The notes under the pieces were generated by a model. It saw only the letters and a program-made list of their open reading frames with translations. It did not search any database and had not been told where the DNA came from. Shown in pieces: positions 41,036 to 50,700 of a DNA stretch of 64,000 bases. Each line of letters starts with the position of its first letter. The first letter of the stretch is position 1. Origin of the DNA: CAVORD01 sp963698535 (lineage in GTDB: Bacteria; Bacteroidota; Bacteroidia; Bacteroidales; VadinHA17); assembly GCA_963698535.1 (NCBI GenBank), contig CAVORD010000002.1:186001-250000 (forward strand), read 5' to 3'. The translations under genes were made by a program, and so were the position numbers.

Positions 41036-42190
41036 TTAAACGTTAGCCACCTCGGCCCAACCTATATTCATTATTCCGTCTTCCAGTTCTTGATTTTCAG
41101 TGCTCTGATTAATTAGCATTCCACCTTTAATTCTATACAATCTCTGAAACCATTTTAGGTTCTTAAGATCAGAACTTCTATTCTTAGCTGATGATTTTAT
41201 TTCAACCGGAATAAGGTTTCCATCTTTTTCCAAAACCAGATCAACTTCATTTCCGGTACTGTCGCGCAAGTAATACATTTCACCATATTGGTTTTTATTA
41301 AAGCGGTTTTTCTTTATTTCTGAAATGACCAGGTTTTCAAATATTGCACCATACATATTGCTGTTTTTTATCGCTCTTTCGCTGTTCAGACCTAATATAT
41401 TGCACAGCAAACCAACATCGTAAAAATATAGTTTTGGTGATTTGATAACACGTTTATTGAAACTATTATAATATGGTTGCAAACGATAAACAATGTAACT
41501 GCTCTCAAGAACACTAATCCATGCACTTATGGTCTTGTTATCCACACCAGTTTCATTCGCGAGGTTATTTACGTTTAATATTTGTCCTGACCTTGCTGCT
41601 GCTAGTTTTACAAATTTTGAGAACAGGTTCAGGTTTTCAATATTCCTGATCATTCGTACATCACGTTCAATATAGGTTTTCAGATAGTTAGGCAACCATC
41701 TTTCTGCGGATGACTGTTTGGTAATTATTGATGGATAAAAACCATTCATCATAAAAAAAACAGGGCTTTTTGTATTCCCCCAGTGTTCTTGTAATTCAAG
41801 TAAACTCAATGGAAGCAATTCAATATAAGCTGCCCTGCCGGCGAGTGATTGTGAAATGCTTTGCTGTAGCAAGAAATTATTGCTGCCCGAAATAACATAC
41901 TGATTGTTCTTCCCAACCTTGTCAACGTGAGTCTGCAAATAGTTAAAAAGTCCGGGGACACGCTGTATCTCATCAAAAACCGCTCCATCTTTGTATTTAT
42001 TAATGAAACTACGGGGAGAAGATTCGGCCTCTTCCAGGATATCTAAATCTTCAAAAGAAACATAGGGTTTGTTTTTAAAAACATGTTTGCATAATGTTGT
42101 TTTTCCTGACTGACGGGGTCCAGTTATTGCAACAATCTTAAATTCCCTGGCAGTTATTTCCGCTTCTTCAAATAGCAAACGTTTTATCAT
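41036..42190 (-). CDS. AAA ATPase with DUF4143 C-terminal domain
   Basis: About 384 residues from the ATG at 42190 (MIKRLLFEEAE); an upstream ATG at 42265 would put the start inside the double inverted repeat. N-terminal AAA domain with Walker A TGPRQSGKTT, Walker B-like GAVFDEIQRVPG and a sensor-type VISGSNNFLLQQ; C-terminal DUF4143 with the nuclease-like EVDLVLEKDGNLIPVEIKSS. These proteins are widespread, often horizontally transferred, and their role is unknown (an ATPase with a restriction-endonuclease-like fold). Intact frame. It sits in a region rich in repeats and gene remnants. Confidence 0.88.
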   Translation of the reverse strand: MIKRLLFEEAEITAREFKIVAITGPRQSGKTTLCKHVFKNKPYVSFEDLDILEEAESSPRSFINKYKDGAVFDEIQRVPGLFNYLQTHVDKVGKNNQYVISGSNNFLLQQSISQSLAGRAAYIELLPLSLLELQEHWGNTKSPVFFMMNGFYPSIITKQSSAERWLPNYLKTYIERDVRMIRNIENLNLFSKFVKLAAARSGQILNVNNLANETGVDNKTISAWISVLESSYIVYRLQPYYNSFNKRVIKSPKLYFYDVGLLCNILGLNSERAIKNSNMYGAIFENLVISEIKKNRFNKNQYGEMYYLRDSTGNEVDLVLEKDGNLIPVEIKSSAKNRSSDLKNLKWFQRLYRIKGGMLINQSTENQELEDGIMNIGWAEVANV

Positions 42191-42205
42191 GATTGCAAGT
42201 GTTGA

Positions 42206-42273
42206 TTCCAATAATTCAAAAATATGTAAAATTGGAAACGATTCCAAATATGCAAATATTTGCAAAATTGGAA
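42206..42273 (-). repeat. two 32-bp inverted repeats upstream of the DUF4143 gene
   Basis: 42206-42237 and 42242-42273 each begin TTCCAA and end TTGGAA, are exactly 32 bp long and are separated by 4 bp (period 36 bp). The second is nearly a full palindrome around TGCAAATATTTGCA. Their place just upstream of the chosen start suggests an operator, possibly for autoregulation. Confidence 0.6.
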
Positions 42274-42501
42274 TTCACACTAACAATGTTTATGAGAAAG
42301 ACAGGAATTCCATACAGTGAAACGCAATCTGTGAAAAGTAAAATTTTAGAGGTCAATCTGAAAGAAAATCAACCACTTTCGCCAAATCCTTCACCAGTTC
42401 CAGGTTAGATATTTCAAACCATTGTCTACTAGGAGAAACCTGGTGCGAAAGTGCAGGGTTTTTTTATTTAAGGAATGCACCCAATTGAGGATCATTCTAA
42501 T

Positions 42502-42562
42502 AATCCTCCCTCCGATACAAGAGAAATCCTTTTTGCGAAAGCAGTGAGGGCTTTTTTGTTTT
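42502..42562 (+). repeat. copy of the tRNA-fMet 3' end and its terminator
   Basis: 42502-42521 matches the tRNA 3' end and flank at 24595-24614 (AATCCTCCCTCCGCTACAAG) with one mismatch. It is followed, as at the tRNA, by a hairpin with TGCGAAAGCA in the loop region and CTTTTTTGTTTT. The rest of the tRNA is absent. It may be an att-like remnant or a copy carried by the dispersed terminator repeat. Confidence 0.6.
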
Positions 42563-42594
42563 GCCCATTATACTTTATTTCGTATCATTAAGCC

Positions 42595-43725
42595 ATGGAT
42601 TCAGAAATTACATATTACAGACAGTTACAGGAACATCTTGATAAGCTGCCCATTGGGTATCCTAAAACAAATTCAGGAGTAGAATTAAGGATTCTTCAAT
42701 TACTTTTTACATCTATTGAGGTAAAAGTGGCTCTCTGCCTGAGCCTGGGAAATGCTTCCGTGGAAACGGTAAGGAAAAGACTTGAAAAAAAATTCAAGAT
42801 TTCGTATGAGACCGAAAAGGTAGCAAGAATACTTCATGATATGTTTATGAAAGGTGCTATTAACAGGTCTCGTATGGAGCCATTCAAATATAGTAATGCA
42901 ATGCTTGCCATCGGGATGTTTGAACATCAGGTAGGTGACTTAAGCAAGGAAATGGTTGAGATGGTTCACCAGTACTTCGATGAGGGTTTTGATGATGAAT
43001 TTTTCAGGTCTTCATTGCCGCAGTTACGTACAAGTCCCCATATGAAGGCTATTGTGCCTGAATTTAATATCGCCACCTACGATAATATGCGGGAAATTGT
43101 AAAGAAGACAAGCAAGTCCATACAGGTGGCAAATTGTGTATGCAAGGAAGGGGAAGCAATACTTGGTAAGCCCTGCAAACAAACTAAAGATATCGAAGTT
43201 TGTTTGATGTTTGATGCGAAAAATTATTTAGACAGGGGGAAGGCCAGAACCATTACTAAAGACGAGTGCATGGAAATCATTAACCGGGCTGAACGGGAAG
43301 GATTGGTACTGCAACCCGGTAATTCACTTCAACCATTTTGTATCTGCCTTTGCTGCGGGTGTTGCTGTGGCGTGCTGACCTCAGCAAAAAAATATGAAAA
43401 ACCTGCTGAATTAATTGCGCATAACTTTTATGCAAAAGTAGAAGAAGAATTGTGTACTGGCTGCACGATTTGTGTTAATAGGTGTCAGATGGAGGCTATT
43501 CAGATTGAAAATAAAAAAGCAATTATTGACCTTTATCGATGCATTGGATGCGGCCTGTGTGTTACTACTTGTAAAACAGAAGCGCTGAAACTGATGGGAA
43601 AAACTAAAAAAACGATCCCTCCCAGAAATGCTGCGATGTTGTATTTGGGCATATTGAGCGACAAAGTAAGCAAACAAAAGATGATGGGAAATATGTTAAA
43701 ACTGCTTACGGGAAAGCAACTTTAA
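42595..43725 (+). CDS. 4Fe-4S ferredoxin-domain protein with Cys-rich motif
   Basis: A 376-residue soluble protein. Residues 1-180 are helical with no named family that I recognise. Around residues 180-275 are many Cys, including VANCVCKEG, GKPCKQ, VCLMF and the dense motif CICLCCGCCCG. At 285-345 is a two-cluster ferredoxin domain (CTGCTICVNRC and CIGCGLCVTTC). The C-terminus is basic. The Cys content suggests at least three iron-sulphur clusters and an electron-transfer or redox-sensing role; the partner is unknown. The upstream flank is repeat DNA, and no redox operon surrounds it. Confidence 0.8.
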   Translation: MDSEITYYRQLQEHLDKLPIGYPKTNSGVELRILQLLFTSIEVKVALCLSLGNASVETVRKRLEKKFKISYETEKVARILHDMFMKGAINRSRMEPFKYSNAMLAIGMFEHQVGDLSKEMVEMVHQYFDEGFDDEFFRSSLPQLRTSPHMKAIVPEFNIATYDNMREIVKKTSKSIQVANCVCKEGEAILGKPCKQTKDIEVCLMFDAKNYLDRGKARTITKDECMEIINRAEREGLVLQPGNSLQPFCICLCCGCCCGVLTSAKKYEKPAELIAHNFYAKVEEELCTGCTICVNRCQMEAIQIENKKAIIDLYRCIGCGLCVTTCKTEALKLMGKTKKTIPPRNAAMLYLGILSDKVSKQKMMGNMLKLLTGKQL

Positions 43726-44061
43726 AAAGAAGGGAGTCTGAGAAAATTTTACAGTATTCAATTCATCTTACCAACAAGAATCAATATACTTTATAACTGA
43801 TGAAGAGAACTAATGCTTCACACCTATTAATTTGCATTCTTCTACCTGTAAAAATTGCAATAAAAAGAACTGACTATTTTTTCAATATTTTTATTTTTAG
43901 CCATGCAATTTACTGCAAATTAAGAAATTACCTTTTTATGGAATTAGAAATACTAGCGACTCAACGACTTCCATCAAACCCTTCACCAAATTCGGTCTGC
44001 TCAGGATCACGTCCACGGTAGCTGCTGCGAAGAAGGGGGAATACATTGTAGGACAAAATAT
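43726..44061. other. intergenic stretch with a degenerate repeat
   Basis: A 73-codon plus-strand frame at 43800-44021 has no family features and runs into repeat sequence (CAACGACTTCCATCAAACCC at about 43961), which resembles 42369-42400 and 40860. I see no supported gene. Confidence 0.4.
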
Positions 44062-44591
44062 CTAAAATGGGACTCCAAGACACAACCGCTGCATGGCATG
44101 ACACTTGGGAAAAACTCATTTTCGCCTATATATCCCAGGTAGACAGGAATTCTTATAAACATGTTATCGCCTTTAAACTCATATCCGATAGAAATAAATG
44201 GCCACAGGCTAGATATGGAGCTTCCAAAAGAACAGATAGAGCCATCAATTGTTAAACCTAATTCAGTAATTGCATGATGTTTCGTATTTCCCAGAGCGTA
44301 AGCGCCATATACGGGAAACCTTAAATTAAATTCAGTTGCCTTTTCATCAGCGTTCTTGTAAAGAGTAAAAATACCCGCCAGTCCTGCTCCTGCACCAAGA
44401 TGAAATTTTTCAGACAGATATCGCTCGTAAGTTATGTCAAAGTAATAAAACGATTTCCCGGCCAAATCCAGGACCACAGCATTTTTTTTATACTGGGAGT
44501 AAGTATTCAGACTGAGCGCTGAGCAAATGGAAGTCAATAAAATGAGCCTTATGGTTTTCTTCCTATATAGATTAACAGCTCTTCTTATCAT
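44062..44591 (-). CDS. outer-membrane beta-barrel-like protein (frameshift near the end)
   Basis: From the ATG at 44591: a signal peptide (IRLILLTSICSALSLNTYSQ), then a beta-rich chain of alternating hydrophobic residues (FHLGAGAGLAGIFTLY, FNLRFPVYGAYALG, WPFISIGYEF, MFIRIPVYLGYIGENEFFPS). Read literally the frame runs on to 44007 with Cys-rich, non-barrel sequence. A one-base deletion near 44080 would give V-S-L-G-V-P-F and a stop at 44062, the usual barrel ending in Phe. About 176 residues. Function unknown, no operon partner. Confidence 0.65.
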
Positions 44592-44748
44592 ATAGTGACT
44601 GTTTAAGTGGAAAGTTACGAAATCTATTGATATTGAAGACAGCCAAATTTCATCTTTAGGCACATTCTAGTTGGATTTATTCTCAGCTTATCATTACCCA
44701 TTGTAAAGCACCCCATAATGGATCACTGAATGCAATCCTCATAGAATT

Positions 44749-44824
44749 ATTCATTGGGCTAAAGCCCTTAGAATATTACATCCTTGATTTCCGTTGGCTG
44801 AAGCCAACGGCATTAAGACAATTG
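44749..44824. repeat. REPIN-like double-hairpin repeat, copy 2
   Basis: TATTCATTGGGCTAAAGCCC, then about 30 nt, then CCGTTGGCTGAAGCCAACGG and CATTAAGACAATTG. The spacer TTAGAATATTACATCCTTGA is shared with copy 3, so these two are the most recent pair. The 44664-44748 and 44825-44965 flanks hold no supported gene. Confidence 0.8.
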
Positions 44825-44965
44825 GCAGAAAATTTCCTGTGATGGAAACAAAAAACCCTGAGTGTCGTAATATTTGTTTAGTGGTCTGTTTGACCGGTTT
44901 TACGATAATGGGAACTTCGGCAAAAATCAGACATTTTATCTTTCTGCCATTTACACCACATTGTC

Positions 44966-46630
44966 TTATTCATACCTTAAGATTCACCGGATTCCTACGT
45001 GCGGCTCTATAGCTTAGCCCACTTACCGTAATTAGTGCTGACAGAAAGGAGGCGTGAATCCGGCCAGGGCGAATATCCACCATGTAAGTTCGGTTTTGTA
45101 GGCGAAGCTTTCAAGCCAACTATTCATCAAGTAATATGCAATTGGAGTGGCTATTACAAATGCAATGGCAACCCATTTTACAAAATCCTTGTTGAGCATG
45201 ATTAAGATTTCTGATACCTCTGCCCCATTGACCTTACGGATTCCTATCTCTTTTATCCTTTTTTGTAAACCATAAAAACTTAGTCCAAACAGGCCTAAAC
45301 ATGAAATAATAATTGCAATAATTGAACTATATCCAATTAATTTCTCTGTAGTTTCTTCTGAGGAATATAAAGAATTTATTCAAATCATCTTCCAAAAAAC
45401 TCATCTCAACAGGATCATTGGGGGCAATTTGTTCAATTCTATTCTTGATTGTTTGTACAATTGAAGAATTAATTGAAGAATTAATTTTAATAAACATATA
45501 AGAACCAGTTGGAGAATACATATATGCAAAAGGTTTAATTTCGCTATGCAATGATTCGGTATGCATATTTTCGATTACTCCAATTATCTCCCCTTTTCGC
45601 TCGTAAGGTGTTCCATTGAAAATTGACTTTTTGTTCCCACTGGGTTTTTCAATTCCATTGCTTTTACTGCCGCTTCATTAATTACAAATCCATCGGTAGC
45701 ATCTTTTGAATATTCCTTTGAAAGGAACCGTCCCTCAATTACTTCAATACCTAATGTCTCATCAAAATCATAATCCACAGAATTTATACCCATATCAAAA
45801 ATATTATCTGATTGTTTTCCATCCCATACAGGCATATCGGACATCTGCCAACTGGTTAACGGAGATCGGGAGATGCTTATTCTGGAAATTTCAGGCATCA
45901 GTAATAAATTGCCTTTTGCTATTTCATATTTTTGCCTAAGTTGATCTTGCATACGTACTATAAGTATATTTTCCTTATTAAAACCAAGATCTTTTGCTTC
46001 ATAAATTGAACTTGTTTGGTAATTACAATTATTCCTGCGATCAGGACTATTGCTAATACAAACTGAAAAATTACCAACCCACTCCTAAGGCTAAGTTTCT
46101 GTGCATTCGAAGAAGAATTATTCTTATTTCCAGAACCCAAAGGACGAATAGTTTTTTTAATAAGATCAATTGGTCTAAGTGATGATAGAAAGGTTGCAGG
46201 ATAGAATCCCGAGATTAATCCTGTAAATACTGCAAATCCCAATAGGATAAGGATTGTGAACAGATTGAAATTAAGATCAAGATTTACATTTAGCAGATTG
46301 TTAACAGATGGTAAAAGCAATTCAACAAAAATGAGAGCAAAGCCCATAGCAATCATTGTCAGAATCTGAGCTTCAAAAAGAAACTGAGTAATGAGTAAAT
46401 TCTTACTGGACCCTAAAATTTTTCTTAGACCAATCTCTTTGATTCTTCCATCTGAGGTTGCCATAGTTAGGTTAACAATATTGAATATCGCAATAGTTAA
46501 AAAAGGAATGCACCCAATTGAAAGAATGTAGACGTATTGTATGCGCCCGCCACCTTGCAGATTGTGTAAATGACAAGTTGTCAATGGTGTAATACCAATC
46601 GGTTATTCCAGTCAGGCTTAAATTCATTAG
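44966..46630 (-). pseudogene. FtsX/MacB-type ABC permease, 5'-truncated and frameshifted
   Basis: From 46630 downward, family sequence runs through several frames: FKPDWNN, TCHLHNLQGGGRIQYVYI, a membrane helix with NIVNLTMATSDGRIKEIGLRK, three helices, GSGNKN linker, SLRSGLVIFQFVLAIVLIAG, a periplasmic MacB-like domain (45950-45330), KRIKEIGIRKVNGAEVSEIL and an end in R-N-P-V-E-S-L-R-Y-E near 44966. At least five indels are needed. The first ~280 residues (first helix and periplasmic domain) are absent, and repeat DNA abuts at about 46630. Members export peptides or lipoproteins with a separate ATPase, which is not here. Confidence 0.75.
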
Positions 46631-46639
46631 GAACACGAG

Positions 46640-46989
46640 CGAAACATCCGAAGACAATGGCGGAGGAGGTGGAGCGAGTAATCCTCTTCTCCACGAACTC
46701 ACCCCCTTCCTTCGCTCTGCTCAGGATTCCCCCTCTCTGCTTCGCAAAGAGGGGGAAGTACATTTTACAATATATGGTTTCTACACAAGGCCACAACCGC
46801 TGCAGGCGGCACTTGGATTTCCTTGAGGAACAAGCCGACTGCAAGGAGGCTTAATCCTCAGCGAATATCGAATATCGAACAAGGAATATTGATTTTTGAA
46901 TTGAAAAGCACTTGCGCAGCATAGAAGGCTTTCCTTGTTTAGCACCACCCTGAGGGACACACGACCGGAGGGAGTGTAATCCTCTCATT
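46640..46989. repeat. mosaic of dispersed repeats
   Basis: It includes CACGAACTCACCCCC (as in 24787 and 25212), a hairpin CCCCCTCTCTGCTTCGCAAA with GAGGGGG, a CTTGAGGAACAAGCC tail, a short direct repeat CGAATATCGAATATCGAAC, and CACACGACCGGAGGGAG as in the 25-kb block. No gene is supported. It adjoins the truncated permease on one side and REPIN copy 3 on the other. Confidence 0.65.
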
Positions 46990-47066
46990 TATTCATTGGG
47001 CTAAAGCCATTAGAATATTACATCCTTGATTTCCGTTGGCTGAAGCCAACGGCATTAAGACAATTA
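46990..47066. repeat. REPIN-like double-hairpin repeat, copy 3
   Basis: TATTCATTGGGCTAAAGCC, spacer TTAGAATATTACATCCTTGA, then CCGTTGGCTGAAGCCAACGG and CATTAAGACAATTAC. Left hairpin has one change (GCCA instead of GCCC). 47067-47221 after it holds the short cheD leader. Confidence 0.8.
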
Positions 47067-47221
47067 CAGGAAATTAGCTCAAACGGAGGGGAGCAAAAAA
47101 CCCTGAAAGTCAATTGTACACAAGATTGACTACTTAGAGATTAATCTCATAAATACATCTTTGGCACTGACAATTGTTATCTATTATCAGTGTAATTTAC
47201 TTTTTTTAATACCTTCAACTC

Positions 47222-47740
47222 ATGAAGGAAATTATTTACGTCAATACAGGGGAAGTAAAATCCGGTGGCTCTGATGTTATATTAAATTCCGGAGCTATAG
47301 GTTCCTGCGTGGTCATTACGGCCTATGATCCAGATAGGATTATTGGTGCGATGGCTCACGTTATGTTACCAGGGACAGCCCCGGCAACAAATGCCTTAAA
47401 TGCAACCAGATATTCTGGCAATGCTATTGAAGAATTGATAAATCAACTCAATATGCCCGATTTCGAAAAGGATATTGTTGAAATTTGTTTGGCTGGCGGT
47501 GCCAATGTGCTCAATTTGAAAGATGATAACATAGGAACAGAAAATATAAACTCTATTGAAAAAATATTAGTTGAAAAAGGATTAAGAGTGAGGTCACGAT
47601 CTTTAGGAGGATCTGAAAGAAGAACTGTTTTATTTGATATTGGGAAGGGATTTGTTTACTTTACTCATGGCGATTCGGACCAGAAAGTGCTATGGGAAAG
47701 TAAGGGTACCCAACAAAAAAATGTCTCTCTCTATGAATGA
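47222..47740 (+). CDS. cheD: CheD-like glutamine deamidase
   Basis: A 172-residue CheD. In chemotaxis this enzyme converts specific Gln to Glu in receptor helices and binds CheC. The catalytic residues are seen: Cys29 in GAIGSCVV and His46 in GAMAHVMLPG, spaced 17 as in Thermotoga CheD, with Ser23 where Thr is found there. ARYSGNAIEEL-like RYSGNAIEELI and AGGANVL also fit the family. No MCP, CheA, CheC or CheB is in the window. Its last 8 nt overlap the start of a hybrid kinase whose helix carries repeated Gln-Gln sites, so the kinase is the likely substrate (inference). Confidence 0.9.
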   Translation: MKEIIYVNTGEVKSGGSDVILNSGAIGSCVVITAYDPDRIIGAMAHVMLPGTAPATNALNATRYSGNAIEELINQLNMPDFEKDIVEICLAGGANVLNLKDDNIGTENINSIEKILVEKGLRVRSRSLGGSERRTVLFDIGKGFVYFTHGDSDQKVLWESKGTQQKNVSLYE

Positions 47741-50700
47741 AAAGAATGATCTGCTAAACAACCAGCTTAACCTTTTACGAAAAAAGGTCTCAGAATTGGA
47801 GCGGGAAATAGAGGAAGTTAGGAATTTCTTCAATGAGACGGAGAAATCAGGGAAAATAGGCGGATGGCATTTCGATCCTTTAACCCTTAAACAAACATGG
47901 ACAGACGAAGTATTCCGGATCCTGGAAATAGATCTGGAAGATGGTGCCCCGGAAGTACCGCAAGGATTGGAATTTATTGATCCGGATTTTCGTCCGATGG
48001 CTGAAAAGGCTATTCAAAGAGCTATGGTGAATGGTGAGTCTTACAACCAGGAATGGATTGTTACAACCGCCAGAGGAAATAAGAAATGGGTGAATGCTGT
48101 TTGCAATCCCAAAACGGATAATGGGAAGGTAGTTTCAGTTTCCGGCTCCTTTCAAGACATAACCGATAAAAAGATTGCGGAAGAAGATTTAAAAAGAATT
48201 GAATGGTTATTGCAACACAAAAAAAAGAAAACCGAGGCAAGGATACCAGACTATGGAGACCTGACTGTTTTGAACAGGAACAGAACAATATTAGATTCCG
48301 TTGGCAAAGAGATGTTGGATGGGATTGTAACTGACTATCTTACATTATTAGAAACCTCTGCAGCTGTTTATGAAAAAAACGGTGATTATGCCGTTGGGAT
48401 TTTTTCTTCGGAGTGGTGCCAGTTTATGGATCATTCGTCACGTGCACTATGTAATAGTAAGGATAACAGAACGGCTCTGGAATCAGGGAAATGGCTTTGC
48501 CACGAATCGTGCTGGGAAGATGCTTCTAAAAAGTCAATTCAAACGAACAAAGCTGTTGATGTTGAATGTAGTGGAGGATTACATATCTATGCAATACCCA
48601 TCAGGACAAATAATGAGGTTATAGGTTCAATTAATTTTGGTTATGGTGGCCCTCCCACCAATGAAGATAAATTATCAGAAATTGCTGCCAGATACAAAGT
48701 ATCAAAAGACAAACTAAAAGAGCTGGCAAAAGGTTATGAAACCCGGCCAGAGTTTATAATTGATATTGCCAAGGAGAAACTTGATACTTCCGCAAAATTA
48801 ATCGGGAATATTGTGGAAAGAAATCAGTTGGAGGAGGAACTTTTGAAAAGCCTTAAACGATACAAAAAAGCGCAGGAGATAGGTCATGTCGGGAACTGGG
48901 AGTATAATCCCGTTACAACAAATTTCTGGGCGTCAGATGAATCAAAAAGAATTTATGGTTTTGATTTGGGTCTCAAGAATTTTACCACAGATATGGTGGA
49001 AGGTTGTATCCCGGAAAGAGAACGTGTTCATCAGGCGCTGGTTGATCTGTTAGAGCAGAATAAAAAATATGATCTGGTATTTGATATTATAACACACGAC
49101 AAAGGCATCCGGAAGACAATTCACTCCATTGCTGAGGTTGAAAGGGATACTAAGGGAAACCCTTTAAAAATTACAGGTGTTATTAATGATATTACTATCC
49201 AGAAAAAAGCAGAGAATGAATTATACGCCCTGAATCTTAAATTAATAGCAAATCAACAGGAACTACAGGCTGCAAACCAGGAAATGCAGGCTAACGATCA
49301 ACAGCTCAGGGCCACGAACCATCAACTGCAGGCGAACGAGCAACAACTCAGGGCTGCAAACCAACAACTGCAGGCAAACGAGCAACAACTAAGAGCCGCA
49401 AACCAGCAACTGCAGGCGAACGAGCAACAACTCAGGGCCGCAAACCAGCAACTGCAGGCAAACGAGCAACAACTTGGAGCCGCAAACCAACAATTGCAGG
49501 CAAACGAACAACAGCTAAGAGCCGCAAATAAACAATTAAACAGAGAAAAGGAACGAGCTGAAAGGAATGAGAATTACTATCATAATATCATTAACAAGAT
49601 AGGTGATCCCGTATTTGTAAAGGATGACAAGAGCAGACTTCTTCTGGTAAATGATGCTTTTTGTAAATTGTTTGACCTTCAAAGATCCGATATAATTGGG
49701 TAAAACCCTGGCCGAAGACGTAACAGAAGAAGAAAGAGAAAGTTTCCTGCGCATTGATAATGAAGTATTGAAAACAGGGAAGGAAAACATCAATGAAGAA
49801 CCAATTACAATCAGAGGTGGTCAAACACGAACGGTATCCACAAGGAAGTCACGCTTTGAGGATCTTGATGGAAACACATTTCTTATTGGGATTATTCGTG
49901 ATATAACCGAACGTAAATTAAATGAAACAGAACTCAAAATAGCCAAAGAAAAAGCAGAAGAAAGCGAGAAGCGTTTCCGTTTTTTAGCAGAAAATGCTCA
50001 AGATATGATCTATCGCATGTCTATCCCCGATGCAGATTATGAATATGTTAGTCCGGCATCTTTAGAAATATTTGGTTATACTCCTGAAGAGTTTTATAAC
50101 ACCCCATTGCTAATTAAGGAAGTTATCCACCCGGATTGGAAAGAATATTTCATTAATGAGTGGCAAAAATTACTAGATGGCAAAAATCCTCCCTCCTATG
50201 AATATCAAATTATTCATAAATCAGGAGAATTAAAATTCCTGAATCAACGCAATACCCTAATCAGAGATGAAGAAGGAAAGCCTATTGCAATTGAGGCTAC
50301 CGTGACCGATGTTACTGTTCAGAAACAGATTGAGAACGTTTTTCGAACCGAGAAACTGTTCACTGAATTGTTGATTAACAGTCTTCCGGGAGTATATTAT
50401 CTCATTAGTGAAGAGGGGAGATTTTTACGCTGGAACAAGAAATTCGAAGCAATCACAGGCCGGTCTGCAGAAGAGATGGCACAGATAAGTCCGCTGGATC
50501 TGTTTGAAGGCGATGACAAACAGGCTATTGCTGCAGCTATTCAGAAGGTTTTCACACACGGGCAAGTTCAGGTAAGCGCTCAGGTTGTAGCCAAAGACGG
50601 CAAAAAGACACCTTATCAATTCAGCGGGGATAAAATCATTGTGAATGGCAAACCGAACCTCATAGGACTTGGTGTTGATATTACCGAGCAAAAGAAAGCT

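Noticed and set aside
42206..42273. Terminal inverted repeats of an insertion sequence
   Set aside because: The units face each other within 68 bp, and no transposase is nearby; an operator fits better.
43800..44021. 73-codon plus-strand frame
   Set aside because: A/T-rich with no family pattern, and its end lies in repeat sequence also found at 42369 and 40860.
44794..45012. 72-codon plus-strand frame
   Set aside because: It starts in REPIN copy 2 and continues antisense to the permease 3' end.
46504..46522. A 19-bp match (AAGGAATGCACCCAATTGA) to the repeat tail at 42468
   Set aside because: Here it encodes the permease helix S-I-G-C-I-P-F-L in the expected frame, so chance similarity is likelier than an insertion.
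49240..49545. CRISPR-like direct repeats
   Set aside because: The repeats are contiguous, 42 bp, without spacers, in frame and encode a regular heptad coil.
49690..49705. Programmed ribosomal frameshift in the large kinase
   Set aside because: No slippery heptamer with downstream structure is evident, and the same type of indel occurs in many unrelated genes of the window.
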